Shown here in pieces: positions 32,509-43,122 of a stretch of 64,000 nucleotides of DNA. Made by a program: the position numbers and the translations under genes. Within the stretch, counting starts at the first letter, position 1. The number at the start of each line of letters is the position of its first letter. This DNA comes from Pyropia yezoensis (taxonomy: Eukaryota; Rhodophyta; Bangiophyceae; Bangiales; Bangiaceae), in contig CM020618.1 of NCBI GenBank assembly GCA_009829735.1, forward strand, positions 41,159,030 through 41,223,029, written 5' to 3'. The notes below the pieces were generated by a model. The model was given only the letters and a program-made list of their open reading frames with translations. It made no database searches and was not told the DNA's origin.

Positions 32509-32847
32509 CTCCCCTCTCCTCAGTTCCGACCGACCCGGTCGGCCCTGTGAGGGGGTGCGTAAACGCACGTCTCGGCGTTGGGGGCGCGACTTGCTGTCCC
32601 CCCCTTGAGTACGTAACGCGGATGTGGAGGCGGTCACGCTGACCGCCACTCTCCTCAAGCTTGCCCACTCGGCAGCTTGCTCTCCTCGGTTCACACTTCA
32701 CCATCACCACCACCTCCCCTTCACCTTCCACGGGGCCGCCCCACGCTGGGGAGGCCACCCGTCTACCCACGATCCGAGTCCCCCTCAACTCGAGGCGGGT
32801 CTCGTGCCGCTGTAGCCAGGGCGTCTCTCCTCAACTTGGGGAGAGCC

Positions 32848-34792
32848 ATGGCGACCCCGGGAGTAGAGACGGACTCTCTCGACGAGCGTATGGAGGACAC
32901 CTCCTACGGTGCAGCGCCCGCCGGGACTTCCGGCGGGGGCTCCGCGATCGCTCCGGGGGATGGGACTCCCGCGTCACCCGGCTTTGGGCTGACGGCGGGA
33001 TCTCCCCCGGAGGCGGGACAAGTTGTCCCGCGTGAGGCCTTGGGGCGGTGGTTTTACCCCGCTTGGCCTCTCTATGAGGAGGGGTCGACTTTTCTTCGCT
33101 GTGGCCGACTTGGCGCAGCGATGGGTCGGGTATGGGACCGCCTACGGGAGAAGTATCCCCGTAGAGTCGGGTTCCCTGCCGGCTTCAGGACGGACCAGTT
33201 TGCCTTCCTTGACGACGAGGAGGTCGAAGACGTACAGCGTGCCAAGGCCTTGGTGGACCGCGGGGGAACTATCCCGGGTCCCGGCGACTTGCCGACCTTT
33301 ACTTGGGACGCGGTGGCAACTCGCCCGCCGTACCTTCACGAGGCCGATCCGCACACTCATCACTTTGATGTGCGGATGGAGAAGGACTTCCGGCGAGGTC
33401 CCTACTTGGTGACCTCGGCTCAACTTGAGTTCCCTCAGCAGTCTGCTGCCAGTAAGGAGCAGTACTATCCGAAGAAGCCCGAGTGGTGGCCTCAAGTAGA
33501 GGTCCCCTACGGGTTCCCGGCGTTGCTGCCACGGTTGCTTGACCACTTCGGCTCCGTCATGTTGACGGCTGGCCCTGATCACCTGGTGTGGGCCATGTTG
33601 GCCACCCAGTGGCTCCTCGAGGTCATGTCGACCTGGGTGTCTTGTGTTCAGCGGCGGGGGATGCTCTGGCATCTCCCCCCTCCGGCTTATCCAAGGTTTG
33701 GAACAGCTCACCCCTCAGCTAGTTGCTGAGGGGTGCTCATCAGGACAACTCACTCTACTTGAGGAGATGCTCCGCCTCCACAAGTTTATCGAGTGGGAGA
33801 GCATTGAGCACAAGTTGCGCCGCCCCACTCGTGGGCCCAAGGACGATGGCACACTTCGCCAGTTCGTGTGGGTCGCTCGTGAACTTCACGACGGCCGTGT
33901 GGTCCTACGAGAGGGGTTGGGCATCGGGGACTACCCGTATGCCCCGGGGGTGGATCGCCATACTGCGCCACCCCCGGACAAGGCCATAGTTATTGCCGTG
34001 CCCTCATATGATGACCATATGACTCAACCCACTGCGGGGGCCCCAAGTCGGGGTCGCAGATACACCCGGGTCCCGCCACCTCGGCGTGCCCCTCGGCTTC
34101 CTCCTGTCCCCTACCAGCCGCACGGGGACATCCCGATTAGCGTGGCCATTGAGTCGTCCACCCCGGTGTCCCCCAACTTGGGGGCCACCCTCCTGACGGT
34201 ATACCCCAAGTTGGTGTTGCCGCCCACGCCTCTAACCTCAGAGATGATGATCACCACGTTGATGCGCACCATTTCCTGGTTGGCCGCGTCGACCGCAACC
34301 CTTCAAAATTCCGAGACTCCTCAACTTGAGGAGCGCGTTCGTACTGCAGTGGCGACCGCGAGTTGCGAGTCGGTGGCGGAGTTTATGACGGCCGAGTTGG
34401 CTCGCATTGGGGCTATTGTGCCCCAGCCAGCCCCACTTGGGCGTGACAAACGTCGCGCGAGCCGGGCATACTCGCCTCCTCGCCGTCGTCGCCGCCACTC
34501 GCGGCGCTCTCCCTCCGTGTCGGAAGACGAGTTGTCTGACTCCGTCTCGGAGTCCTCGACTCCGTCAGAGTCGGAGTCGGTCCGGCGTCTGCGTCGCCAA
34601 CTTGCGCGCAAGACTAAACAGAAGGGCAGCCGCGGTCGTCGCCACTTGCGCGACCGTGAGGGGCGCGGCGGTTCCGACTTGGAGCCGCCGGCTCCGCCGA
34701 CTGGTGGGGAGCGTTATCGCCGTGGGTCTCGCCGCTCGCCTCCTCGTGTGGGCGAGGGCCGTGGAGTTGGAGTGTCTAGCGTGCATGCCTAG
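32848..34792 (+). pseudogene. Antisense ORF of chromovirus B
   Basis: Same position, orientation relative to the element and start region (ATG at 32848) as the antisense ORF of A, with the same Arg/Ser-rich tail near 34450-34740. It is largely open with about one break. Its presence in a second copy shows the ORF is a family feature rather than a chance frame. Confidence 0.7.
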
Positions 34793-34903
34793 TTGGCAGC
34801 GGCCTTTGTTGTAAGAGTGTGAGGGTTAGGGCTGTAGTTAAAAGCCATTCTGCGTACCACTTCGACTTGAAGCACTCTCTTGGCACTGTTACTCGGCCTT
34901 CCC

Positions 34904-37900
34904 TCACGTTGAGGGAGGGCTGCTAGGGTCTATCTCATTCCGGGCACAGTATGCCCGGACCTTCTCAGCGGGAAGGTCCTCCACATACTCCCACGTATCA
35001 TCCTTGGCTTTGTAGCCAAACCAACGCACCCTCAACATGAGGCGGTCAGTGTCCTCATCCCAGCCGTGGTCGATGAACTTATCGAACACGTACTCCTGCG
35101 GGCCCTGTTTGGCCGCAGGCAGCGAGGGGAGGCGCCACGCTTCCAACGCACGCGCCCAAGCTGGGTCGCCTGCAGGCGGTGGTGCAACCTTGACCACGTC
35201 CTGTCCGCTCACTGTGCGGACCCCATCGTCACTTTCGATGGTGAAGCGCCGCCCATCAGTACGAAGGACCTGGTACGGCCCCTTCGACTGGAATACCAAC
35301 TTACCCCCCGTTGGGTTGTGTGAGTTTACCAGCACCCAGTCACCCTGCTCGGGGACATGCTTAGCATTGCGCACCTTTTTGTCAAAGGTACGCTTGTAGC
35401 GCTTTTGTGCTTTGTCCATCTCAGCCCTGACATTAGGGATGAGGTTTTCAAGCCTAGCAGCGAACTCCGCCTTACTCTCAGTAGGAGTAGGCGTACTGCC
35501 ACCATGCTCCCTAGTTGGGGGCGGCCGCCGCACGGCAATAGACCGCACGCGACGGGGGGTCACAAAAGCGAGGGGTACTTCCCCGGTAGATGAGTGAACC
35601 TGCGAATTGTAGGCAGTGGTAAGAATAGAAATGTATTGGTCCCACGTCTTCACATGCTCACTCACATAGTGGCGCAGCTGCCGAACAATAGTTTTGTTGA
35701 AGCGCTCCACCTGCCCGTTAGTTTGTGGGTGGTTGGGGGTAGCATAGTTTGCCTTAACCCCCAACATATCCAGCACTCCCTGAAACAGTACAGGCGCAAA
35801 TTGCGGTCCATTTTCCGATAGTGTACTATCCGGAATGCCATACGCGGCAACCCAGTGATCTAGGAAGGCTGACACGACCGACATGGCCGTGATCTCTGCC
35901 AGTGGGATCGCTCGCGTAAGTTTCGTGAAGCGGTCACAGATGACCAGGAGGTACTGGTTGCCCTCCTCGGTCACTGGCAGTGGCCCAAGGATGTCCATCG
36001 CCAACGCGGCGAAGGGCTCCTTGGCCGGGAACAATAGCATAGCCGTAGTAGGCCGCCGTTCCATCAGACGGTTCTGTGCACAACTTGTGCAGGCAGCCAC
36101 CGAACTGTAGATGTCCACCACCATGGACGGCCAGTAGTACCTGGTCCTCAGGGTCTGATACAGTTTACTAGACCCCAGGTGTCCACCCGTGGGAGCGTTG
36201 TGCTCCCTCTCAAGGATACTGTCCTTGAGGGATGCGGGGACGACAAGATGTTCGGTCCCCTGAAATACCCCCCTCCTCATGAGGAGGCCATCGTCTCCCA
36301 GAAAGAACCGCGTCTCCGCCACTGTATCCAGTGTATCCCTCTGCGACTTGCAGAAGGGATCCTCGGCCTGGGCCTTCACCACCTCGTCCAGGGACAGGGG
36401 CAAGTACTTCTTGTTCCCTGGCGCCTCGGGGTTCAACACCTGACCCGAGCGCGTGACTACCCCCACGATGGGGATGTCCTCATCGACTGGGTTAGTGTCC
36501 AGCCCCTCGGTAGGTACCCGAGAAAGGCCGTCGGCAAGGGCATGTTGCCTGCCAGGTCGGTACTCAATATCAAAGTTGAAGGGTGCCAGTCGCACCCTCC
36601 ACCGATTGAGACGAGTGTTCGTACAGTCCGTCTTAAAGATGAACTGCAACGCGCGGTGGTCACAGCGGATGAGGAACTTCTCACCCTCTAGGTAGTGACG
36701 AAGTGACGTCACCGCCCATACCACTGCGAGTCCTTCCAACTCGGTGACTCCGTAGTTCTTCTCGGCCGAGTTCAGCCCCTTGCTGAAGTATCCCACCGGC
36801 AAGTACTCCTTGTCCGGCTGCTGCTGAAGCAACACACAACCAAGTTGGTCGTAGCTAGCATCCACATCCAGGATGTAGTGGCCTCCCAACCTGGGAATAG
36901 CCAGGATAGGGGGCTTCAGCAGAAGGTCCCGAAGAGTCTCAAAGGATTCCTGCTCCACCCGACTTGGGGGAGGCAGGTTCTCCGGTAGCGTTGAGCTCAC
37001 TAACTCATTCAACGGTTTCGCCACCTTGGCGAAGCCCTGGGTGAAACGTCGGTACACGTTACACATCCCGAGGAAGCTCCTCATCTGGGTCTGGGTCCGG
37101 GGGTACTGAGCCTTACGGATGGCCCTCAAGTTCTTCTCGTTGACACTGAGACGCCCCGGACGGACAACATGTCCCAAGTACTCCACCTCTTGAGTGAAGA
37201 GGTGGCACTCACTCGCCTTCAGCGACACACCGGCGTCAGCAAGTAGCTTGAACACCTGGCCAAGATGGCCAATGTGCTCCTCCGGACTTCGGGAGAACAC
37301 AATGATATCGTCTAGGTACACGAGACAGATCTGCCACCGTACTCCGGCCAGAATCATGTCCATAGCGCGCTGGAAAGTTTCCGGCGCGTTACACAGACCA
37401 AACGGTAGACGCTTGCACTGGTAGGTACCACAGTGACAGGTAAAGGTAGTTTTATGCCTGTCCTCCGGGGCAATGGGAATTTGCCAGTACCCCGCGTTAC
37501 AGTCCAGGGTAGAGAACACATTTGCCTCCCCCAGAGAGTCCAGACAGTCGTCCATCCTAGGTAGGGGATAACTGTCCTTCACCGTGCTCTCGTTGAGCTT
37601 ACGGTAGTCGATACAGAACCGGGGGGTCCCATCAACTTTGGGGACGATAACCACCGGACTCGCCCACTGGGCGTTACTGGCCTCGATCACATCGAGGGCC
37701 TCCATGCGAGCAACTTGCTCCTTAACGAGGGCCCTTGAACGGGGTCCTCCCCTATACGGTTGTTGGAGTATAGGGGGTGCACCGGGCTTCAACTCGATCC
37801 GGTGTTGGGTAGCTCTCATGAGTCCCAATGGACCATCCCACAACTTGTGATATTGGTCCAAGAGGCGTTCAACTTGAACCCTCAACCTGGGTGGAACACC

Positions 37901-38887
37901 CTCCATGTTCACATGGGGCCGAGAAGAGGCGGCCGACTTGGCTTGATGCTTCTCCTTTCCGGACTTCGGGTCGCTACTTGCGCCCGCGTTGAGGGTGACC
38001 GCTACTACCGGTCCCTCGTGTTGGTCGATGTAGCCGAACTTGGCTCCCGACTTGAAGTACTTGGGCGACGAGCTCAGGTTCATCACCTGGATCCTCCACG
38101 GGACTCCGGCTTTGGAGTCCATCGTGCCAAGGGCAACATGCACTTGGTGCTTGCGAGCAAGACGGGGGTAGGGGTGCACCAACCCGTTCCCCGTATAATC
38201 AGTTACAACGTCAACGTGCGCCACCGAGTTGGGGGGCAACGTGACTGTACGGGCTAAACGCAGGGTAGCAGGAAACCCTTCCCTCACAGAGCAAGCAGGC
38301 TTCGACTGTGAGACTGTCACAGGAGCCACAGACTTTCCCTTACCAAGGATGGGGATAGTCTCCCCATTCATCAACTTGACCCAGTACTCAGGGCCACAAA
38401 TCAAAGGCACTTGTGATACGACATAAGGGGTACCCAGAAGCAGGGGTACCGATATATTCTCAACTACACCATAGGTCACGTCGACCTCATGGGTCCCCAA
38501 CCTAGTTGGTAGGGTCACGGCACCAACGATGGGAAGTACCCCGCCATTGATATCGATCAGATGGTCAGCTTTAGACTTCCAGCGTTGGAGCTTCATCTCC
38601 TTTGGTAATAGCGACTTGCGTATCAAGGAGGCTCCTGACCCGGTATCAAGTACGATACGGGCACAACAGGCGCGGCCGGGGGCAAGTTGCACCCGTCCAG
38701 CCACCTGGAAGTTCTCACCCGTCAGCACCGCGATGACCCGACGTGGGTTTACGTTCTTGGGGAGTCCTACCCGAGGTGGGCGGACTCCCTTAGGTCGCCG
38801 CAGTATCCGGCACGGTTGATTCGTCCTCTTGACCCACTTGGCCGAGGCTGCCGTGGTGAGCTTCGGACGACCAGCTCCAACGGTCAT
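34904..38887 (-). CDS. Pol polyprotein of chromovirus B, 1327 aa
   Basis: A single open frame with aspartic protease (DTGSGAS, about residues 81-87), reverse transcriptase (FCIDYRKLNE; YLDD about 522-525), RNase H, integrase zinc-binding and catalytic regions, and a C-terminal chromodomain. The start overlaps the gag stop as ATGA (38887-38884). This would provide protein processing, reverse transcription and insertion. Length and order are typical of chromovirus pol. It is the better-preserved pol of the two copies in this family. Confidence 0.9.
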   Translation of the reverse strand: MTVGAGRPKLTTAASAKWVKRTNQPCRILRRPKGVRPPRVGLPKNVNPRRVIAVLTGENFQVAGRVQLAPGRACCARIVLDTGSGASLIRKSLLPKEMKLQRWKSKADHLIDINGGVLPIVGAVTLPTRLGTHEVDVTYGVVENISVPLLLGTPYVVSQVPLICGPEYWVKLMNGETIPILGKGKSVAPVTVSQSKPACSVREGFPATLRLARTVTLPPNSVAHVDVVTDYTGNGLVHPYPRLARKHQVHVALGTMDSKAGVPWRIQVMNLSSSPKYFKSGAKFGYIDQHEGPVVAVTLNAGASSDPKSGKEKHQAKSAASSRPHVNMEGVPPRLRVQVERLLDQYHKLWDGPLGLMRATQHRIELKPGAPPILQQPYRGGPRSRALVKEQVARMEALDVIEASNAQWASPVVIVPKVDGTPRFCIDYRKLNESTVKDSYPLPRMDDCLDSLGEANVFSTLDCNAGYWQIPIAPEDRHKTTFTCHCGTYQCKRLPFGLCNAPETFQRAMDMILAGVRWQICLVYLDDIIVFSRSPEEHIGHLGQVFKLLADAGVSLKASECHLFTQEVEYLGHVVRPGRLSVNEKNLRAIRKAQYPRTQTQMRSFLGMCNVYRRFTQGFAKVAKPLNELVSSTLPENLPPPSRVEQESFETLRDLLLKPPILAIPRLGGHYILDVDASYDQLGCVLLQQQPDKEYLPVGYFSKGLNSAEKNYGVTELEGLAVVWAVTSLRHYLEGEKFLIRCDHRALQFIFKTDCTNTRLNRWRVRLAPFNFDIEYRPGRQHALADGLSRVPTEGLDTNPVDEDIPIVGVVTRSGQVLNPEAPGNKKYLPLSLDEVVKAQAEDPFCKSQRDTLDTVAETRFFLGDDGLLMRRGVFQGTEHLVVPASLKDSILEREHNAPTGGHLGSSKLYQTLRTRYYWPSMVVDIYSSVAACTSCAQNRLMERRPTTAMLLFPAKEPFAALAMDILGPLPVTEEGNQYLLVICDRFTKLTRAIPLAEITAMSVVSAFLDHWVAAYGIPDSTLSENGPQFAPVLFQGVLDMLGVKANYATPNHPQTNGQVERFNKTIVRQLRHYVSEHVKTWDQYISILTTAYNSQVHSSTGEVPLAFVTPRRVRSIAVRRPPPTREHGGSTPTPTESKAEFAARLENLIPNVRAEMDKAQKRYKRTFDKKVRNAKHVPEQGDWVLVNSHNPTGGKLVFQSKGPYQVLRTDGRRFTIESDDGVRTVSGQDVVKVAPPPAGDPAWARALEAWRLPSLPAAKQGPQEYVFDKFIDHGWDEDTDRLMLRVRWFGYKAKDDTWEYVEDLPAEKVRAYCARNEIDPSSPPST

Positions 38888-40828
38888 TCGTTTCCCGCCG
38901 ACTTGGCGTCCGAATCTGAGGACGAAGGGGAAGACGACGAGTCAGAGGACGACGTGTCCGCCCCCTTCGCCGAGGGTGTGGCGACCGCCACCAGCGGTCG
39001 AGACCCACCCTCGCGGCGTGAACGTTTTTCGTTCGTAGCCGACTTCTTACTCGCATTCCTAACAAGTTGTTGGATGCGTTTACTCAACTTGGGGCAATCA
39101 TATGCCCAGTGTCCATCGGAGTTGCAGTTCCAACACCGATTGTCAGTTCCCGCAGGGGTCTTCCCAACTGGGGAAGACGAAGAGATACCCTGGGAAGTTC
39201 CCACGGCAGCTACCACCCTCTCCTTGCGGATACGGCGTGCCTCTCTCAACTCTCTGGCCTGGCGCGCCTCCTCCCGTTCCTTGGCCAACTCGGACTGACG
39301 CTCCTGGCGTTGTTCCTCCCGCAACTTGCGGTAGGCCTCGCCTCTGCGGTAGGCGAATCTAGCCAACTCGGCCAGGGTCGCCCGGGCAGTGTTATGCTCC
39401 CGGGTCTCCATCCGGACTGACCAATGGAGCCCCTCCACAAACCGACTCTTCACCACAGCTTGTGGATGAAGAAACCCACAAAGATTGTTGAGCTTACGGA
39501 CTCGCTCCGCAAAGGACAACTCGTCCTCCGCCTCTTCCTGATGGGCTTGCGTAAACTCCTCGACTTGAGAAGCCAGCGCCGCTTCATCAACCATGGCTCT
39601 CAACAACCAGTTGACGAGCTCCAAATAGGACGTCACCTCACCAGCGCCTCCACTTGAGGAGCTGGGCATGACGGACATAAGTTCTGTCCGCAGGTCTCCC
39701 TTCGTAAACTCCTGTAGCATGTAGAAAGCCATGCCTTCACTTATGGCATTGTCGTCACAGGCTTTTGTGAAACGACGTAGGAACTCAAAGACACGGAGGG
39801 GGGGAGTTCCATCCCACTCCGCTTTGTGCCCAAAAGAGTGAAGTGCATTCTTCTTGGCACGGCCCAGGGCTCGGGCCTGGTCAGGACCATACGCCCCCGA
39901 CTTGTTGTGGAGGGCGTAGGTCTCACAGTCAAAGATCCTCTGGTAGACCGGGTTGGCTACCTGCATCTTGGGCGGCACCTCACGTTGAGGGAACAGCCGC
40001 TGTGGCACTGGGGTAAGTTCACCCTCAGTGCCTGTAGTCCGGCGCGGCGCGCTTGGTGTAGCCGCCGGCGTTTCCGGGGGGAACTCCCCCATGAAGGGCG
40101 TACGCCCCACCGAGTAAGGTGTGGCTCCCTCGTTGGGAGTCACAGGTGTCGCCCCCTGTTCGGGGCGACCAGAGGTAGGCGTGAGGAGGGATTCCCCCGG
40201 CGCCTGCGGGCTCGAAAGCCCCGATCCGGTCTGGACATTAAGGCCATCTGGCAAACTCGCTCACAATCTGATTCAGAATCGTATTCGTCATCGAGACCAC
40301 CAGGTCCGGCAAAGTCTGCCGCAACACATTGGTCGCCTCCCGACGGACAGTTTCCGCGAGGAGTGGATTGACGACTCCAGTTGAGTCTCGGTCCGCCTCC
40401 GGGAGTCCACCTGAGGGGTAACCACGTTCCTCAGGGGTCTCAACCGGGGGCATGGGCACGAGCCCATCGCCGACCAACGGAGGTCCGCCGTCCTCCGAGA
40501 GCCTAGTTGGCGACGGCTCCAAGCCAAAGTTGGCTCCAACCCGAGTGGAACCCGCGGGGACAGTCCTCACCCCTTGGGACGTTCCCGTTGAGTGTACCAC
40601 ACGGTGGCCAGACTTCGGCCCACCCACATCAGAAGTGTCACCCGAGTGAACTCCCGAGTGAGTCGGGGTGGCCTGTTGCCCGCCCGCACTTCCAGTCCTG
40701 CTGGCTTAAGGGACCTCTAGTCCCTCTGCGACCCCAGGTAAACCCACCTGTGTCTCACCAGTATTTAAAGGCACTGAAGTACGTGCGTCATCCGTGTACT
40801 CCCCGGACGACGGGGGGTCCGAACTAGC
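38884..40828 (-). CDS. Gag region of chromovirus B
   Basis: Corresponds to gag of A, with the capsid-like helical region, the charged stretch and the zinc knuckle C-x2-C-x4-H-x4-C (near 39130-39090). It is nearly whole, with about one break. Confidence 0.8.
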
Positions 40829-40950
40829 CATGTTGGCTGACGATCCGTATGACACGGTCCAAGTCCACCGTTCCTCTGAGACAGAGGGCCCCCTACACCC
40901 GGGTGCACCCGGAGGTAAAGTTTACCTCTGTCCCCTGCTGCTCCACCAAA

Positions 40951-41419
40951 TGTGGCAAAAACCACTTGCACACACGACACCCAAGTTGGGGCGGTGTACA
41001 AGGGCTGCCTCCCGTGTCGGGGGAACCGGAAGAAGTGCAAGTCGCACACACTCTGTCCCTGTTGTGGGGCAAACCCCCCACTGACAATCAAGAGGATGGT
41101 GTGTGGTCCAACAGTTTCTTGGTCGGGACGGGGACGCAGGGCCAAGCCCCGCTGTCCCTCCCCTTATCCCCCCAGGGTCCCCTCAGAATCTCGCCACTCA
41201 GAATCTCCCACCCCAGCACCTGCCCACCGGGCCACACGAAAATTCAAGACGATAAATGCAGAAAACCCTCAAATCCAAGTTGGATTTACTACTAAGCTAA
41301 CTATCCCAAACTTAGGGAATATGGACCCAAATGCGGCGGGAGGAACGGATCAGGCTAGTGGCCTGCCGCCCCGAGCATGGCACGTGTTGCCCCCCTACCT
41401 GGGGGTCAATACTGCCACA
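40951..41419 (-). repeat. 5' LTR of chromovirus B
   Basis: 469 bp; ends at the duplicated pentamer GACAC (41420-41424). Confidence 0.92.
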
Positions 41420-41840
41420 GACACGTCGGCGCCGGTGCTCGTGGTCGGGGCGCTCCCCACTTCCTCCCCCCTGGCCCTGTTTGTGGTGGTGCTTCTACCC
41501 GTGGCGCTACCGGACAAGTCGGCGGTGGTGCTCGTCGTCGGGGTGCTCCCGCCCTCCCCACCAGCCCCTGCTTTTGGGTGCGCTTCTGCCGGAGGCGGTG
41601 CTCGACACGTCGGCGGTAGTTGTCGTCGTCGGGGTGCTCTCCCCCCCCCCATCCCCCCCCTCTGTGTGGGCGGACCACTACCTGTGGCGGTGCTCGACAC
41701 GTCAGCGGTGGTGCTGGTCGTCTAGGTGGTGCCCCCTCCTCCCTCCCACCTCTATGTGCGTGCTCTCCGGCCCGCGGCGGTGCCCAAGTTGTCGGCTGTC
41801 GTGGTGGCCTTGGGCGTGCTTGTGTGCCCCCCCCCCCTCC
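41420..41840 (+). repeat. Minisatellite, right part
   Basis: Continues the 77-93-bp units seen at 31770-32039, with motif copies near 41437, 41527, 41615 and 41708. Open frames across it are by-products of the repeat. Confidence 0.7.
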
Positions 41841-41949
41841 CCCCGCCTGCTGTGTGGTCCACTTCTTCCCCGGCGTTGTCACAGTGCCGCGGCTCGTCGT
41901 GGCCAAGCGGCGACGCTTCCGCTGACGATATCCAGTCAGCGGCACTTGA

Positions 41950-42105
41950 GCGGGGGAGGGGCTGGCACTGGCAGAATGGGCGGGGGGATCACAAGTGCCA
42001 CAAGAGGGGGGGGGAGGGGCAGAAGTAGGAGAGGGGGGGGGAGGGGCGGAAGCAGGAGAGGGGTGGGGAGGGGCAGATTCAGGATGGGCGGGGGGGTGGG
42101 CAGAG
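41950..42105 (+). repeat. Purine-rich short tandem repeat, about 27-bp unit
   Basis: Units of the form GAGGGGCAGAAGTAGGAG start near 42014, 42041 and 42068, with degenerate units to the left. The strand is almost pure purine. Confidence 0.6.
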
Positions 42106-42350
42106 CCGCGGCCATGGCCAGCGCCTGCGCGGCTCGGTGTGTCGGGGAGGTAAAAGAGACAGGAGGGCGACGCATGTTTACTCCTCAGCTCGTAAAGAAA
42201 AACAAGGGGGACCCGTGGATGAGATGCTCTCACGCCGTCGCTCACCCGAACACACGGCTGCCAACAGCATGTGTGATTTCACGGCGTTTCAGTCCGCGCC
42301 GTTAGGTACTTGTTCGCACTTGTTGCGGATCTGCTCGAGTTATTGAAGTT

Positions 42351-42786
42351 CCCCGAATTTTGTCTCATGGAGACAAGAGCAACAGTGTGACAACAACGCC
42401 ATGAGCCAACCGCGTGCTGGGAGCTTGCAGCGGACCAATAACGTGCTGTGGGGCATTCCTGTTGATCAGGCGATGATTGGCTGCAGTCGCGGCGGATCTG
42501 GTACCGAACGCTGGTTGGCCAGATAGCTGTCATTTTCTCTCACGAGCTCGGCGGATTTCCCTCTTCCTCGGCCCGATCCTCTGAAGAGCACTGGGAGAGG
42601 TCGCAGCTGGTTCCTGGGATGCCTGTTCCCTCTTCGATGTGGGCAGAAATCTCGAGAAAGTCTCATATCGCAGTGTTTCCACACTAACGCGGAGCACTCA
42701 TTGGCCAGTGGTGCGCCATCTGAGGCATGCCATTGGCCTGTTGAGGGTCTGTTGTTGCTATTGTCGCAATGAGACAAAATTCGGGG
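42351..42786. mobile_element. Inverted-repeat unit, 436 bp (MITE-like), inside the hAT element
   Basis: An 18-bp perfect inverted repeat, CCCCGAATTTTGTCTCAT at 42351-42368 and its complement at 42769-42786. Similarity extends inwards over about 40 bp (GACAA...AGCAACA on both sides). It has no coding capacity and I found no clean target duplication, so it could be a MITE or a local inverted duplication. Confidence 0.5.
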
Positions 42787-43039
42787 TGCTGCAATATGTA
42801 GTCCCAAAGCCTCGGTTCTTGGCCACCCCCTCTCACTGGCCGATCATGGCGGTTCGATCGGCCCCGAGCCGCGTTTGCCTCCACATCCGCGCTTTCCGAA
42901 GGTATTACCGAATAGGGCACTGGCAGGTCGTTGCCACGCCGTCCCCACCGAGCGCAGCCGCGCCGTCTTGGTCAACAAGTCGAACTCTCTGGCAGAATCT
43001 TAAGTATGCAGCATTTGCTGGGATAGGGCATGTGATTTA

Positions 43040-43122
43040 AATCACAATAGCCTTGATTTCAATTATTTAAATAATTAAAATCAAGGTGATTTAAATCACA
43101 TTAAAATCACCGTGCACCTCTG
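43040..43122 (-). repeat. Right terminal/subterminal inverted repeat of the hAT element
   Basis: Ends CACCTCTG at 43122. It contains two GTGATTTAAATCAC palindromes and CTTGATTT steps matching the left end. Confidence 0.75.

Larger units (their letters stand above)
32040..41419 (-). mobile_element. Chromovirus B, 9.38 kb, same family as A, opposite orientation
   Basis: Two 469-bp LTRs (32040-32508 and 40951-41419) differ at about four positions. They are flanked by GACAC on both sides (32035-32039 and 41420-41424). Read on the minus strand the parts follow the order of A: LTR, gag, pol, antisense ORF, polypurine tract, LTR. Pol is open over 1327 codons. The element looks nearly whole, with about two breaks elsewhere. 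The LTR differences make it somewhat older than A but still young. It inserted into the minisatellite inside the hAT element. Confidence 0.92.
14683..43122 (-). mobile_element. hAT DNA transposon, about 5.2 kb, expanded by three nested LTR insertions
   Basis: The left end starts CAGAGGTG at 14683 and the right end finishes CACCTCTG at 43122, its reverse complement. Behind both ends the same subterminal pieces recur: TGATTTA-type steps, then GTGATTTAAATCA followed by CTTGATTTTAA. Flanking octamers match 7/8, the size hAT elements duplicate. The transposase is read on the minus strand and is split: its N-terminal part lies at 28787-30130 and its C-terminal part at 15091-15822. Removing chromovirus A, the solo LTR and chromovirus B (each with one copy of its 5-bp duplication) leaves about 5.23 kb, a normal hAT size. 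The coding sequence is decayed, with several frameshifts and stops, so this copy cannot make its own transposase. It might still respond to a transposase supplied elsewhere if its ends are recognised. Confidence 0.8.

Noticed and set aside
41331-42305. Open frame of 324 codons over the minisatellite
   Set aside because: It reads the tandem repeat and homopolymer runs; there are equally open frames on the opposite strand.
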